Source: Candidatus Gastranaerophilales bacterium (GTDB lineage Bacteria; Cyanobacteriota; Vampirovibrionia; Gastranaerophilales; Gastranaerophilaceae). Taken from it: 53,432 bases of DNA. Numbering within the stretch: the first letter of the stretch is position 1; every line of letters starts with the position of its first letter. Where the stretch lies: contig CALYDL010000013.1 in NCBI GenBank assembly GCA_944325145.1, positions 1-53,432 on the forward strand. Reading direction: 5' to 3'. A model generated the notes under the pieces. The model was given only the letters and a program-made list of their open reading frames with translations. It had not been told where the DNA came from and ran no database searches. Both the position numbers and the translations under genes were made by a program. Below, one piece after another: positions 45,322 through 53,432 of the stretch.

Positions 45322-46592
45322 ATTAAAATCCCCGCCATGCAAGCTGAAATGTATGAAGCAAATGTGCCTGCAATTAGAGCTTTTATGCCCAATTTTGCAA
45401 TATCACCCCTTCTTGTTGGCGCAAGCTCGCCAATTCCCCCGATTTGAATTGCAATTGAGCCGAAATTTGCAAAACCGCAAAGGGCAAAGCTTGCAATTGT
45501 AATTGCTTTTGGGGTTAGAATATCTTTCATATTAATTAAATCTGTATAAGCTATAAATTCATTTAAAACAAGCTTTTCGCCCATTAAAGCGCCCACTTGA
45601 GAAACATTTTCAATTGGAACCCCCATAATAAGAGCAAAAAATGAAAATATAGCGCCTAAAAGAGCTTTAATGCTAAGGTTTGATAAATCTATAAAAGAAA
45701 GATGAATGTTACATACATCATATAAAAATAAACCAAACTTTGCTAAAACCCAATCTGCCATTGCAATTAAAGATAATAATGCAATTAACATTGCAATAAC
45801 ATTCAATGAAACCTTCATACCATCTGATGCTGCATTTGCAATTGAATCTATTAAATTAACATGGGTTCTTTCAACATTCACTTTAACTTCGTTTTTAGTT
45901 TGGCTTTCTTCAACTTCGGGGTAAATTATTTTTGAAACTGCAAGTGCCCCTGGGGCTGCCATAACAGATGCTGCAAGCAAAAATTTTGCATCAACCCCCA
46001 TTGCAATATAAATTGCCATAACGCCCCCTGCAATACATGCCATAGAGCCTGTCATAGAGGCTAAAATTTCAGATTTTGTAGCCGTTTTTAAATATGGGCG
46101 AATCATAATTTGCGCTTCAACTTGCCCCACAAAAACAGAAGCAATATTTGATAGGGCTTCTGCGCCTGAAACGTTCATCACTTTATACATTAATTTAGCA
46201 AAAAATGCCACTATTCTTTGCATTATGCCAAAGTAATATAAAATATTTACGATAGTTAAAACAAAAATAATTGTTGCAATTAGTTTTATTGAAAATACAA
46301 AAGAAGCGCCTTTATAGAAAATATGGTCTATCACTTGCGGGGAATTATTTAAAAAGCCGAACACAAAATCAGCGCCCGAATTTGAAAAATAAAGAATTTT
46401 TTCAATGCATTTTGCAATTACAGCCAAAATTTGCTGCCCTAAAGGAACCTTTAAAACAAAAACGGCAAGAAGGAATTGAAGACAAAACCCTGTAATTACC
46501 GTTTTTAAACTGATTTTTTTCTTATTGTTTGACATTAAATAACAAATGCCAATTATAATAATAATGCCTAAAAGCCCTGTAAATCTTTCCAA
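45318..46592 (-). CDS. Concentrative nucleoside transporter (NupC/CNT family)
   Basis: The 424-residue inner-membrane protein takes up nucleosides with H+ or Na+. It has about ten hydrophobic segments. The CNT signature is visible: GQVEAQIMIRPYL near the middle, SEILASMTGSMACIAGGVMAIY, and the C-terminal FALCGFANFGSIAIQIGG. The start is TTG 46592, supported by AAAGGAAG 8 nt upstream; the first internal ATG (residue 20) would remove a membrane helix. It ends with ATGTGA, overlapping the small ORF. Confidence 0.9.
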   Translation of the reverse strand: MERFTGLLGIIIIIGICYLMSNNKKKISLKTVITGFCLQFLLAVFVLKVPLGQQILAVIAKCIEKILYFSNSGADFVFGFLNNSPQVIDHIFYKGASFVFSIKLIATIIFVLTIVNILYYFGIMQRIVAFFAKLMYKVMNVSGAEALSNIASVFVGQVEAQIMIRPYLKTATKSEILASMTGSMACIAGGVMAIYIAMGVDAKFLLAASVMAAPGALAVSKIIYPEVEESQTKNEVKVNVERTHVNLIDSIANAASDGMKVSLNVIAMLIALLSLIAMADWVLAKFGLFLYDVCNIHLSFIDLSNLSIKALLGAIFSFFALIMGVPIENVSQVGALMGEKLVLNEFIAYTDLINMKDILTPKAITIASFALCGFANFGSIAIQIGGIGELAPTRRGDIAKLGIKALIAGTFASYISACMAGILM

Positions 46593-46666
46593 AATTCGCT
46601 TCCTTTAACTTTTTAGTTAATTATAAACCAAATATTTTAAAAAGGCATTTTGATTGCAAAAAGGGT

Positions 46667-46695
46667 TTGCAATTGTTAAAATAAAAATATATTTA
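46667..46695 (+). promoter_or_regulatory. Possible promoter of the single prepilin-like gene
   Basis: TTGCAA (46667-46672) and TATTTA (46690-46695) are separated by 17 nt, 27 nt before ATG 46722. The -10 match is modest. Confidence 0.45.
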
Positions 46696-46721
46696 AACTT
46701 TATGAAAGGTAATTTTCGGGT

Positions 46722-47657
46722 ATGAAAAAAGGGGCGTTTACTTTAGCTGAAGTTTTAGCAACTCTTTCTGTAATAGGCATTGTTGCGGCACTTTTAATTC
46801 CAAGCGTTATTATTAACTATAAAAACCATGTTTTTAAAACAGGAAAAGAAGCTTTTAGAAGCAATTTAATTAACGCAACAAGAAATATGGTTGCAATAGA
46901 TTCAAAATTAAACAAAGCAAAATCTGTTGAAGATGAAGATGATGAAGAAAAAAATAGAACCGCAAACGAAGTTTTTGTTCAAGATTACCTTGCAAAATAC
47001 ATAAAATTTGCAAAAATTTGCGACCCTGATTCAACAAAAGGCATATATGATTGCGGCTGGTCTGATGAGGCAGTATATGCAGAAGTTACATCTACAAATC
47101 GTTTTAAAATTCCAACAACAAATAATAAAGTCGGGTTTGAAGGAAATGAAAAAATGTGGGCTGCAGTTTCTGCAAACGGAATGGCAATGCTAATTGCATA
47201 TAACCCAAACTGCAAAAGCCTTGATTCTGCAGCAAGCTCAAATGAAGATGCAGCAGCAGACGTAGCTGCCGCACCAAATTATTTCAATCCCAAAGAAACC
47301 GCTTGTATAAACATTTTATATGATATAAACGGAACCGCTTCTCCAAACACATTTGGCAAAGATGTTAGTTTTGCAACCGTTTTTTACCCCAAAAAAGCAA
47401 AAGTGGCATCGCCTGTTTTTGCAAACAATGTTGAATTTAAATCTGCAAACAGCTTTGAAAATGCAGATAAATATTGCAATGAATTATCTTCTAAAAAAGA
47501 TATGATGCTTCCGACATTAGAAGAAGCCGCTTCAATATATTTAAATTCAAAAAATATGCTAAATATAGAAACAGACAAAAAAGTTTGGTTTTCAAGCGCA
47601 AATGAAGACAGGTTTTCATCATTTACGGCATCTGAAGCGGTTTGTGTTGTAAGATAA
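46722..47657 (+). CDS. Prepilin-like protein
   Basis: The 311-residue protein begins with a very short leader and prepilin signal (MKKGAFTLAEVLATLSVIG), with Ala before Phe and Glu at +5, then a hydrophobic helix to about residue 30. The rest is a mixed globular region with several cysteines (ICDPDSTKGIYDCGW) and no polyglycine. It differs from the three array members but shares the same processing signal. It probably enters a pilus or pseudopilus. It converges with the amidase gene with only one base between stops. Confidence 0.88.
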   Translation: MKKGAFTLAEVLATLSVIGIVAALLIPSVIINYKNHVFKTGKEAFRSNLINATRNMVAIDSKLNKAKSVEDEDDEEKNRTANEVFVQDYLAKYIKFAKICDPDSTKGIYDCGWSDEAVYAEVTSTNRFKIPTTNNKVGFEGNEKMWAAVSANGMAMLIAYNPNCKSLDSAASSNEDAAADVAAAPNYFNPKETACINILYDINGTASPNTFGKDVSFATVFYPKKAKVASPVFANNVEFKSANSFENADKYCNELSSKKDMMLPTLEEAASIYLNSKNMLNIETDKKVWFSSANEDRFSSFTASEAVCVVR

Positions 47658-47658
47658 G

Positions 47659-48831
47659 CTAAAAATTATTTCTTAAATAGTTTTTAACGCCGGAAACAAT
47701 TGCTCTTGCAAGTTTTTTTTGAAAATTAGAATCTGATAATTTTTCAGATTCTTTTTTGTTTGCAATATACCCGCATTCAATAAGAACAGAAACGGGGTCT
47801 GCAGTTCTAATAACGGCAAGCGAGGCAAGGTTTGTGCCGTCATCTTTTAATTTTGTTCTTTTTACAATTGCATTTTTTATCTCATCTGCAAGATTATAGC
47901 TTTCTTTGTTGTAATAAAATGCGCTTGTGCCTTCTTTTTTATTTTCATTTTTTCTGTCTAAATAAGAATTTTGGTGAATTGAAATAAAAATATCGGCATT
48001 TTTTTCTTTTGCAAAGTCTACTCTTTCATATAAACCTTTGTATTCGTCTTTTTCTCTTGTTAAATAAACATCTGCGCCCAATTTTTTTAATTTTGATTTC
48101 ACTTTTTTTGAAATTTCAAGGTTTATATCTTTTTCTTTTAAATTGTTACGAACTGCCCCGGGGTCTTTGCCACCATGGCCGGGGTCTATTACAATTGTTA
48201 AATTTTCTAATGGTTTATTTTCACCATATAAAAATGGCTTTTTCACTTTTAATAAAAGGTTGTCTCCATCTATTTGAACATTGTGCCCTGATAACGGCAC
48301 ATTTGAAAAATAGCTTATTTTAAGGTTGTTAAATTCATCTTTTGAAATTTTAAAATTGGCATTTGTTTCAATTGTTTGAATTAAATTTTCTTTATCTAAA
48401 ATTGAATCATAAATAATAAAATCAACCGAATTTTTGCTTGTTTCAATTTCATTGTAGGGGGGAATTTCCGTTAATTTAATTTTAGCCGTATAATATTTTT
48501 CATCTTCAAAAATTTTAATTTCATTTATTTTGGAAGGTTCTTTTTTGATTGTTTTTGAAGTTACATCTACATCTTTTTTATTAATCCAATAATATTTATC
48601 TAAGCCTAAATCAACTCTATAAAAATTATTTTTATATTCATCCGCAAAAATTTTCACCCCTTTTTCAAGGTGAGAAAACCTTTTTGCATTATCGCTTGCG
48701 CCATCTCTTAGGGGCACATAGTTATTTGTTGTTTTTATTATTGTATATTGCTTATAGCTTTCTATATCGCCTGCAAAAGCAGCAAAATAAAACCCTGATA
48801 GAAGCAATAAAAAAATTAAAATTTTCTTCAT
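47659..48831 (-). CDS. N-acetylmuramoyl-L-alanine amidase (Amidase_3) with SH3-like domain
   Basis: The 390-residue protein starts with a signal peptide (MKKILIFLLLLSGFYFAAFA). An SH3b-like wall-binding domain spans roughly 25-90. A middle AMIN-like region follows, then the zinc amidase domain. The zinc ligands are visible: His in DPGHGG, Glu in KEKDINLE and His in SIHQNS, with the catalytic Glu in LIECGYI. It cuts the amide between MurNAc and the peptide, usually in cell separation. The ATG lacks an SD, and an extended -10 ends six nt upstream. Confidence 0.93.
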   Translation of the reverse strand: MKKILIFLLLLSGFYFAAFAGDIESYKQYTIIKTTNNYVPLRDGASDNAKRFSHLEKGVKIFADEYKNNFYRVDLGLDKYYWINKKDVDVTSKTIKKEPSKINEIKIFEDEKYYTAKIKLTEIPPYNEIETSKNSVDFIIYDSILDKENLIQTIETNANFKISKDEFNNLKISYFSNVPLSGHNVQIDGDNLLLKVKKPFLYGENKPLENLTIVIDPGHGGKDPGAVRNNLKEKDINLEISKKVKSKLKKLGADVYLTREKDEYKGLYERVDFAKEKNADIFISIHQNSYLDRKNENKKEGTSAFYYNKESYNLADEIKNAIVKRTKLKDDGTNLASLAVIRTADPVSVLIECGYIANKKESEKLSDSNFQKKLARAIVSGVKNYLRNNF

Positions 48832-48837
48832 AAGAAA

Positions 48838-48846
48838 ATTCTAGCA
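48838..48846 (-). promoter_or_regulatory. Extended -10 of the amidase gene, leaderless geometry
   Basis: On the minus strand TG-C-TAGAAT ends six nt before ATG 48831 (the gap reads TTTCTT). No SD is present. Transcription should start at or beside the ATG. Confidence 0.6.
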
Positions 48847-48901
48847 TTATTTTTTAAAAAAATCTGCCGTCAAAAACAAAAATTAACCTTTTGATTAATG
48901 C

Positions 48902-49309
48902 CTAGAAGGTTTCTTTTTCCAGATATTTTGCAAATTCTTTTGATTCTTCTTCCCAAACTTCTCTATCAACTTTTAGAGCATGGTTCCAGAATTTTTCAAT
49001 TTTATAAAGTTCTCTTTGTTCATAATGCATTATATGAACAACAACATCGCCGTAATCAATTAAATTCCAGCTGTTTTTTGTATCGTTTTCAATGTTTTTA
49101 GGAAGCCTGTTAAAAATTTCTTTAATATCATCTCGAACATTATTTGTTAACCCTTTAACCTGAGGGGTAGATGTTGCAGTTACAATAACAAAATAATCAG
49201 ATAAAACACTAACGTTTGAAACGTTTAAAATAACAATGTCTTTACCTTTATTATCATCTAAAATTCTTGCAATTGTTGAAGCTAATTTTTTGCTTGAAAT
49301 TTCTGTCAT
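48902..49309 (-). CDS. rsfS: Ribosomal silencing factor RsfS
   Basis: The 135-residue protein binds ribosomal protein L14 and blocks subunit joining in stationary phase. Family signs are VLSDYFVIVTATSTPQVKG (near 41-59), WNLIDYGDVVVHIM (near 88-101) and the C-terminal FWNHALKVD. Length is normal. Its ATG follows the ricT stop directly (TAAATG), so the two are probably co-translated. Confidence 0.95.
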   Translation of the reverse strand: MTEISSKKLASTIARILDDNKGKDIVILNVSNVSVLSDYFVIVTATSTPQVKGLTNNVRDDIKEIFNRLPKNIENDTKNSWNLIDYGDVVVHIMHYEQRELYKIEKFWNHALKVDREVWEEESKEFAKYLEKETF

Positions 49310-50230
49310 TTATATATTTCCCGTACTTGAATTTTTGTCGTTATCTAAATTTTTAATATCAATGTTTTCATCACCATCTGAATAATTTAAAATGTTTCTT
49401 GATTGGTCAATTTCAATGTTTACTTCTTGATCAATCATTTCAATTTCATCTTTTGAATATTGTTTAATTTTGCCATCTTCCAATTTTGCAGAAACTTTTT
49501 GTGTTAAAAAGCAAATTGAAGCAACCTTTGCAACGCCATCAGGGGTCATTATGCCGGACCCTACAGGCGGAAGCATTCTTGCAACTTCAATATAGTTTGA
49601 ATATTCATAATTAAGGCAGCACAAAAGCCTGCCGCAAGCGCCTGTGATTTTGCCCGGGGTCAAAGGAATATTTTGATCTTTAGCTAATTTTGTTGAAACA
49701 AAATCAAAGTTTTTTAAAAAGCTGCAGCAGCAATAATTTTGCCCGCAAACCCCTTGCCCTTGCAAAAGTGCCGTTTCATCACGTACGCCAATATGCCTTA
49801 AATCTATTCTAACCCTTTTAAATTCTTGGGTTAAATCTTTTAAAAGTTCTCTAAAATCAACCCTTTCAGGTGCTGTATAATAAAAAGTGATTTTTTTTCT
49901 GTCAAATGTATAGCTTGCTTTTGTTAAGTTCATAACAAGGTGCCTTTTTTTTGCAAGCTCTCTGCATTTTAATAAAGCCTTAACTTCAAGCTCTTTTTGT
50001 TCATTATAAGTTTTAATATCATCATCTGTCATAGTTCGAACAACAGATAAAGCTTCCGGTTTAAATTTTTGCCATTGCCCTGCAACTAAATCATTCACAA
50101 CTACAACTTTATGAACTTCTTCACCCTTTTCTGTTCTGATTATAACCATTTGGCCGTCTTTTAAATTAACGTCGTCTGATACCTTTAGAGGGTGAAAAGC
50201 ATTTTTGATTAATCTTACTGCAAACTTCAT
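49310..50230 (-). CDS. ricT: PSP1-domain protein RicT (YaaT)
   Basis: I start it at ATG 50230 (MKFAVRLIKNA), not at the upstream in-frame ATG 50299. The upstream stretch holds the promoter and does not resemble the family start. The protein is 306 residues. It has a PSP1 domain with KPEALSVVR and a cysteine pair rich region: GVCGQNYCCCSF and GACGRLLCCLNYEY. In Bacillus the homologue joins RicA and RicF in a complex that carries iron-sulfur clusters and affects RNA processing and the phosphorelay. No ricA or ricF is in the window. The gene has no SD and a TATAAT at 7 nt. Confidence 0.9.
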   Translation of the reverse strand: MKFAVRLIKNAFHPLKVSDDVNLKDGQMVIIRTEKGEEVHKVVVVNDLVAGQWQKFKPEALSVVRTMTDDDIKTYNEQKELEVKALLKCRELAKKRHLVMNLTKASYTFDRKKITFYYTAPERVDFRELLKDLTQEFKRVRIDLRHIGVRDETALLQGQGVCGQNYCCCSFLKNFDFVSTKLAKDQNIPLTPGKITGACGRLLCCLNYEYSNYIEVARMLPPVGSGIMTPDGVAKVASICFLTQKVSAKLEDGKIKQYSKDEIEMIDQEVNIEIDQSRNILNYSDGDENIDIKNLDNDKNSSTGNI

Positions 50231-50237
50231 AAAAACG

Positions 50238-50243
50238 ATTATA
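50238..50243 (-). promoter_or_regulatory. -10 box of ricT, leaderless geometry
   Basis: On the minus strand TATAAT is followed by seven bases (CGTTTTT) and then ATG 50230. No SD is seen. The hexamer overlaps the region where the divergent SNF2 gene's -35 would lie. Confidence 0.6.
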
Positions 50244-50262
50244 CAATAAAACTTTTTTATAT

Positions 50263-50268
50263 TAAAAT
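50263..50268 (+). promoter_or_regulatory. -10 box of the SNF2 gene, leaderless geometry
   Basis: TAAAAT ends six nt before ATG 50275, or nine before the second ATG at 50278. A TATACA at 50240-50245, 17 nt upstream, may be a weak -35 and overlaps the ricT -10. Confidence 0.5.
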
Positions 50269-50274
50269 GTTTAA

Positions 50275-53157
50275 ATGATGGAATTAAACAACTTAACATT
50301 TAAGAAAAACGACATTGAAAAATTATTGTTGAATTTGGATTCAAATCCCTATTCACAAAAAAATAAAGATTTCAGATATACCTTATCTTTAATTTATGAA
50401 CTTATTGAAGAAGAATTTAGTGAAACATTTGACACTAAAAATAACGTTTTAAGAGCAACAGACATTATTTTTGAAAATGAAAATAATGAAGCAAAAATTT
50501 TTATAACTCCCCCATATAACTTTGATTATTACTTAAAATCAAGGGGTTCACTTTACAGGTTAAAAACAGAATATAAAAACGACAAAATTGGTTATAACAT
50601 TCCATTAGATTTATTTTTTGAATATTTTACAGGGTTAAATGAAAGTTCTGAAATAACGGATGATCTTACAGAAAGTTTTAAATTTTATTTTTATTTAACA
50701 AATTTTGTGAAAAAAACGGTTGAAAAATTAAATTTCATTCCAACCGTTCAATTTAGAAAAGAAACTTTTTCTATTATTTGGGAACCTTATTTTTTAAATA
50801 AAGATTATTTAACAAGCTATTCTGAAATTTTAAATAATAACATTTTAGATAGAGAAACAACTAAAAAATTAATTGATAAATATTTAAACTACCTTATTTT
50901 TGCTTTTTTAAACGTAAAACACTATAAATTTAAAGACTTAAAAGCAGCAATTTATTTTACAAAATATCTAAGCCACAAAAGAATTTTAAAAGGCCACGAT
51001 TTAGCTTCAGACATTCAAACTTGGTTTGATGAAATGAGCCTTGGAACTTATGATATTGTTCCTGTTTTCAACATTGAAAAACTTGATGGCGAGAAATTTT
51101 TATTAAGAATTAAAGCTAAAAACAAATTAACGGGCGAAGTTATAGAACCTGACGAGCTTTCGGATAATGATAAAACAATAATTGAAAAACAAATAAATTG
51201 GGCAACAAAATATATTGAAGATTTGGAAGATATAACTTTAGAGCTTGATTTATCGGGCGTTTATAAATTAATTACAAAAATAACTTTCTATTTGGCTCAA
51301 GCAGGAATGGAAGTGAACCTGCCAGAGGGTATGGATAATGTTATTATTCCAAGAGCTTCAATTAATGCTAAAGTTAAAGAAAAAAGATTAAATGAAATTG
51401 AAGAGTTCTTTTCATTAAGAAACGATTCATCGATTTCTTTAGATGAAATTATGGATTTTTCAATTGAAGTTGCCCTTGGAAATGAAAAAATTTCAGCTGA
51501 AGAATTTAGAGAACTTGCTAAAAATACAAACGGGTTAATTGAATATAAAGGTAAATTTATTTTAATTGATAAAGAAGAAACAGAAAAGCTTTTAACCCGC
51601 TTGAAAAAGCCAAATTTTGTGATGAACAAAATGGAACTTTTGCACCATGCACTATCAGGTAAAATTGATGAATATGATTTTGACTATGATGCAGCCTTTG
51701 CAAGAATTGTTTCTAATTTCACAAAAGTTGAAGATGTAACTTTACCAAAAGAATTAAAAGGAACCCTAAGGCCATATCAAGAAATTGGTTACAGGTGGTT
51801 ATATACAAATGTTGTTAAGGGTTTTGGCTGCTGCATAGCGGATGATATGGGGCTTGGTAAAACTATTCAGGTTATAAGCTTAATTTTAAAATTAAAAGAA
51901 GAAAAGAAACTGAAAAAACCTGCCCTTGTTGTTTGCCCAACAACTTTATTGGGTAACTGGGAAAGAGAATTAGAAAATTTTGCCCCAACATTAGATGCTT
52001 TTATATACCATGGGCTAAACCGTGAATTTTCAATTGACCACGATGTTATTTTAACCACTTATGCAATTTTAAGAATAGACCTTGAAGAATTCAAAAAATA
52101 TAATTGGGATATTTTAATTATTGATGAAGCCCAAAACATTAAAAATTCTTCAACAAGCCAAACTCAAGCAGTTAAAGCAATTAAGGCAAATATGAAAGTT
52201 GCTATGACAGGTACACCTGTTGAAAACAGGCTGTCAGAACTTTGGAGCATTTTTGATTTTATAAATAAAGGATACTTAGGCACAATAACAGATTTTTCAA
52301 AGAATTATTCAATGCCAATTGAAAAATTCAAAGAAACTCAAAGAGCTCAAAAATTAAAACAGGCAATTTCACCCTTTATGTTAAGGCGCTTAAAAACAGA
52401 TAAAACAATTATATCAGACCTTCCTGAAAAAATTGTTTTAGATGAATATTGCTATTTAACAAAAATGCAAGCAGCACTTTATGAAAGAGTTTTAACTCAA
52501 TCTATGGTAGAAATTCATTCCACAGGGCAAGGAATAAATAGGCGTGGCGCTATTTTTAAACTTATTACAAACTTAAAACAAGTTTGTAACCACCCGTATC
52601 ATTACTTAAAGCATGGCGATATGAGCCAAGGGGCAAGTGGCAAAACAGAAAAATTAATGTCAATTTTACACAACATTGTTGATAACAACGAAAAAGCCCT
52701 TGTTTTCACCCAATATAAAGAAATGGGCAGTATTTTAGAAAAAATTACAAAAGAAGAATTTGAATTTGACCCTCTCTTTTTCCATGGCTCTTTGAATGTT
52801 AAACAAAGAGAAGAGATGATAAAAGAATTTTCTGAAAACGACAAGAAAAAAATTATGATATTAAGCTTAAAAGCAGGGGGTTTGGGGCTGAATCTCACAA
52901 GTGCATCAAACGTTATTCACTATGACCTTTGGTGGAACCCTGCTGTGGAAGATCAGGCAACAGACAGAACTTACCGTATCGGGCAAGATAAAAACGTTAT
53001 GGTGCATAGGTTTATCACCTTATCTACCTTTGAAGAAAAAATTGATAAAATTATAAAAGATAAAAGAGAATTGGCAGATTCTGCAGTATTTATAGGCGAG
53101 AAAATTATTACGGAATTATCTGATGATGAAATTTATGAAATATTCTCACTTTGTTAA
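50275..53157 (+). CDS. SNF2-family helicase-like ATPase
   Basis: The 960-residue protein has an unassigned N-terminal half (about 1-490), probably a SNF2-associated domain, and then the SNF2 motor. Motor motifs are Q-like LRPYQEIGYRW, Walker A ADDMGLGKT (near 522), the DEAQ box (near 616), the MTGTPVENRLSELW segment and the C-terminal LSLKAGGLGLNL and DRTYRIGQDKNV. Such proteins move along DNA or nucleoprotein and often act in repair or transcription; the exact role of bacterial versions varies. The start is one of two ATGs in tandem (50275 and 50278). It has no SD. Monocistronic, with a terminator. Confidence 0.93.
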   Translation: MMELNNLTFKKNDIEKLLLNLDSNPYSQKNKDFRYTLSLIYELIEEEFSETFDTKNNVLRATDIIFENENNEAKIFITPPYNFDYYLKSRGSLYRLKTEYKNDKIGYNIPLDLFFEYFTGLNESSEITDDLTESFKFYFYLTNFVKKTVEKLNFIPTVQFRKETFSIIWEPYFLNKDYLTSYSEILNNNILDRETTKKLIDKYLNYLIFAFLNVKHYKFKDLKAAIYFTKYLSHKRILKGHDLASDIQTWFDEMSLGTYDIVPVFNIEKLDGEKFLLRIKAKNKLTGEVIEPDELSDNDKTIIEKQINWATKYIEDLEDITLELDLSGVYKLITKITFYLAQAGMEVNLPEGMDNVIIPRASINAKVKEKRLNEIEEFFSLRNDSSISLDEIMDFSIEVALGNEKISAEEFRELAKNTNGLIEYKGKFILIDKEETEKLLTRLKKPNFVMNKMELLHHALSGKIDEYDFDYDAAFARIVSNFTKVEDVTLPKELKGTLRPYQEIGYRWLYTNVVKGFGCCIADDMGLGKTIQVISLILKLKEEKKLKKPALVVCPTTLLGNWERELENFAPTLDAFIYHGLNREFSIDHDVILTTYAILRIDLEEFKKYNWDILIIDEAQNIKNSSTSQTQAVKAIKANMKVAMTGTPVENRLSELWSIFDFINKGYLGTITDFSKNYSMPIEKFKETQRAQKLKQAISPFMLRRLKTDKTIISDLPEKIVLDEYCYLTKMQAALYERVLTQSMVEIHSTGQGINRRGAIFKLITNLKQVCNHPYHYLKHGDMSQGASGKTEKLMSILHNIVDNNEKALVFTQYKEMGSILEKITKEEFEFDPLFFHGSLNVKQREEMIKEFSENDKKKIMILSLKAGGLGLNLTSASNVIHYDLWWNPAVEDQATDRTYRIGQDKNVMVHRFITLSTFEEKIDKIIKDKRELADSAVFIGEKIITELSDDEIYEIFSLC

Positions 53158-53178
53158 TTTTATTTTTTAATCAATAAA

Positions 53179-53216
53179 AAATGCACCATAATATTCATTT
53201 TGGTGCATTTGTTTTT
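53179..53216 (+). terminator. Terminator of the SNF2 gene
   Basis: AAATGCACCA (53179-53188) and TGGTGCATTT (53201-53210) form a 10-bp perfect stem with a 12-nt loop, followed by GTTTTT. Confidence 0.9.
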
Positions 53217-53233
53217 ATAACCTCATAATATCA

Positions 53234-53389
53234 TTATTTTAAACTTTCTTCAAGGTTCTAAATTTCATTTATTTTTATATTTTGTATTTCCATTTGTTTA
53301 ATAAAATCAAGCTATTTTGCCCCATTACAACATAATGAATATTTTGTTGCGTTTGAAATTAACCGCACATTAAAAAACAAATAAGCCTT
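53234..53389 (-). pseudogene. Possible decayed coding remnant with two in-frame TAG
   Basis: A minus-strand frame from 53389 to a TAA at 53234 reads like protein in pieces: AYLFFNVRLISNATKYSLCC, then LDFIKQMEIQNIKINEI and NLEESLK, split by TAG at 53312 and 53258. The upstream end is also closed by a TAA (53390-53392). No start or ribosome site fits. It could be chance in AT-rich DNA. The rest of the right edge (53390-53432) shows nothing. Confidence 0.3.
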
Positions 53390-53432
53390 TTAAAATTGTT
53401 TACTTATATTTTTCTTTGCCTATTTTCTTTCT

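Noticed and set aside
50231-50299. Upstream in-frame ATG for ricT
   Set aside because: The 23 extra residues hold the TATAAT box and do not resemble the PSP1-family start.
53234-53389. Reassigned TAG codon
   Set aside because: A 51-codon frame at the edge is far too little to support a code change, and no other gene here has an in-frame TAG.

Overview
The window is a low-GC, gene-dense bacterial chromosome segment with short intergenic gaps. It has good Shine-Dalgarno (SD) sites, GTG and TTG starts, type IV prepilin-like proteins with a KKGAF(S/T)LAEVL start, an S-layer-homology (SLH) protein and Gram-negative-style envelope genes. PrsA, enolase, RicT and RsfS are ordinary bacterial types. 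This mix resembles the non-photosynthetic sister lineage of cyanobacteria (Vampirovibrionia/Melainabacteria, order Gastranaerophilales), from memory of such genomes. That assignment is inference; no rRNA or other phylogenetic marker is present. I see no tRNA, rRNA, CRISPR array, IS element or prophage.

Layout. Positions 1-8698 (minus strand) hold a probable operon tmk - TPR protein - glmU - prs - family 4 uracil-DNA glycosylase. It is followed by a giant coiled-coil protein of at least 1376 codons that runs off the window's left edge. Positions 8968-11370 (plus) hold a helix-turn-helix/coiled-coil protein coupled to a GAF-histidine kinase with no response regulator nearby. Positions 11495-15729 hold a 70-residue protein, enolase (minus), a small HEAT-like protein and a secreted, Cys-rich SLH protein. 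Positions 15818-17916 (minus) hold a YhcH-type sugar protein and a polytopic glycosyltransferase. Positions 18061-24185 (plus) hold a 1454-residue acidic repeat protein and a 2-oxoacid decarboxylase.

Positions 24217-31071 (minus) hold three tandem paralogues that join a prepilin N-terminus to a long polyglycine-rich body. Two of the junctions lie in a perfect 230-bp direct repeat. Upstream of the array lie a strong promoter, a 400-bp gap with two terminators, and a lone tyrosine-recombinase catalytic domain. Positions 32090-37899 (minus) form a run of a phosphohexomutase, a class I aminotransferase, hisH and an M49-like metallopeptidase. Positions 38006-53157 are mostly housekeeping: a GT2 glycosyltransferase, a YkgJ-like protein, a second phosphohexomutase, pheA, a GNAT protein, clpB, a nucleoside transporter with a tiny coupled ORF, another prepilin, an N-acetylmuramoyl-L-alanine amidase, rsfS, ricT and a SNF2 helicase.

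The most unusual signals are: (i) the prepilin-polyglycine array with its junction-spanning repeat; (ii) the giant coiled-coil ORF at the left edge; (iii) at least five genes whose -10 box sits only 6-7 nt before the ATG with no SD, implying leaderless mRNAs; (iv) the long acidic repeat protein behind a structured leader.
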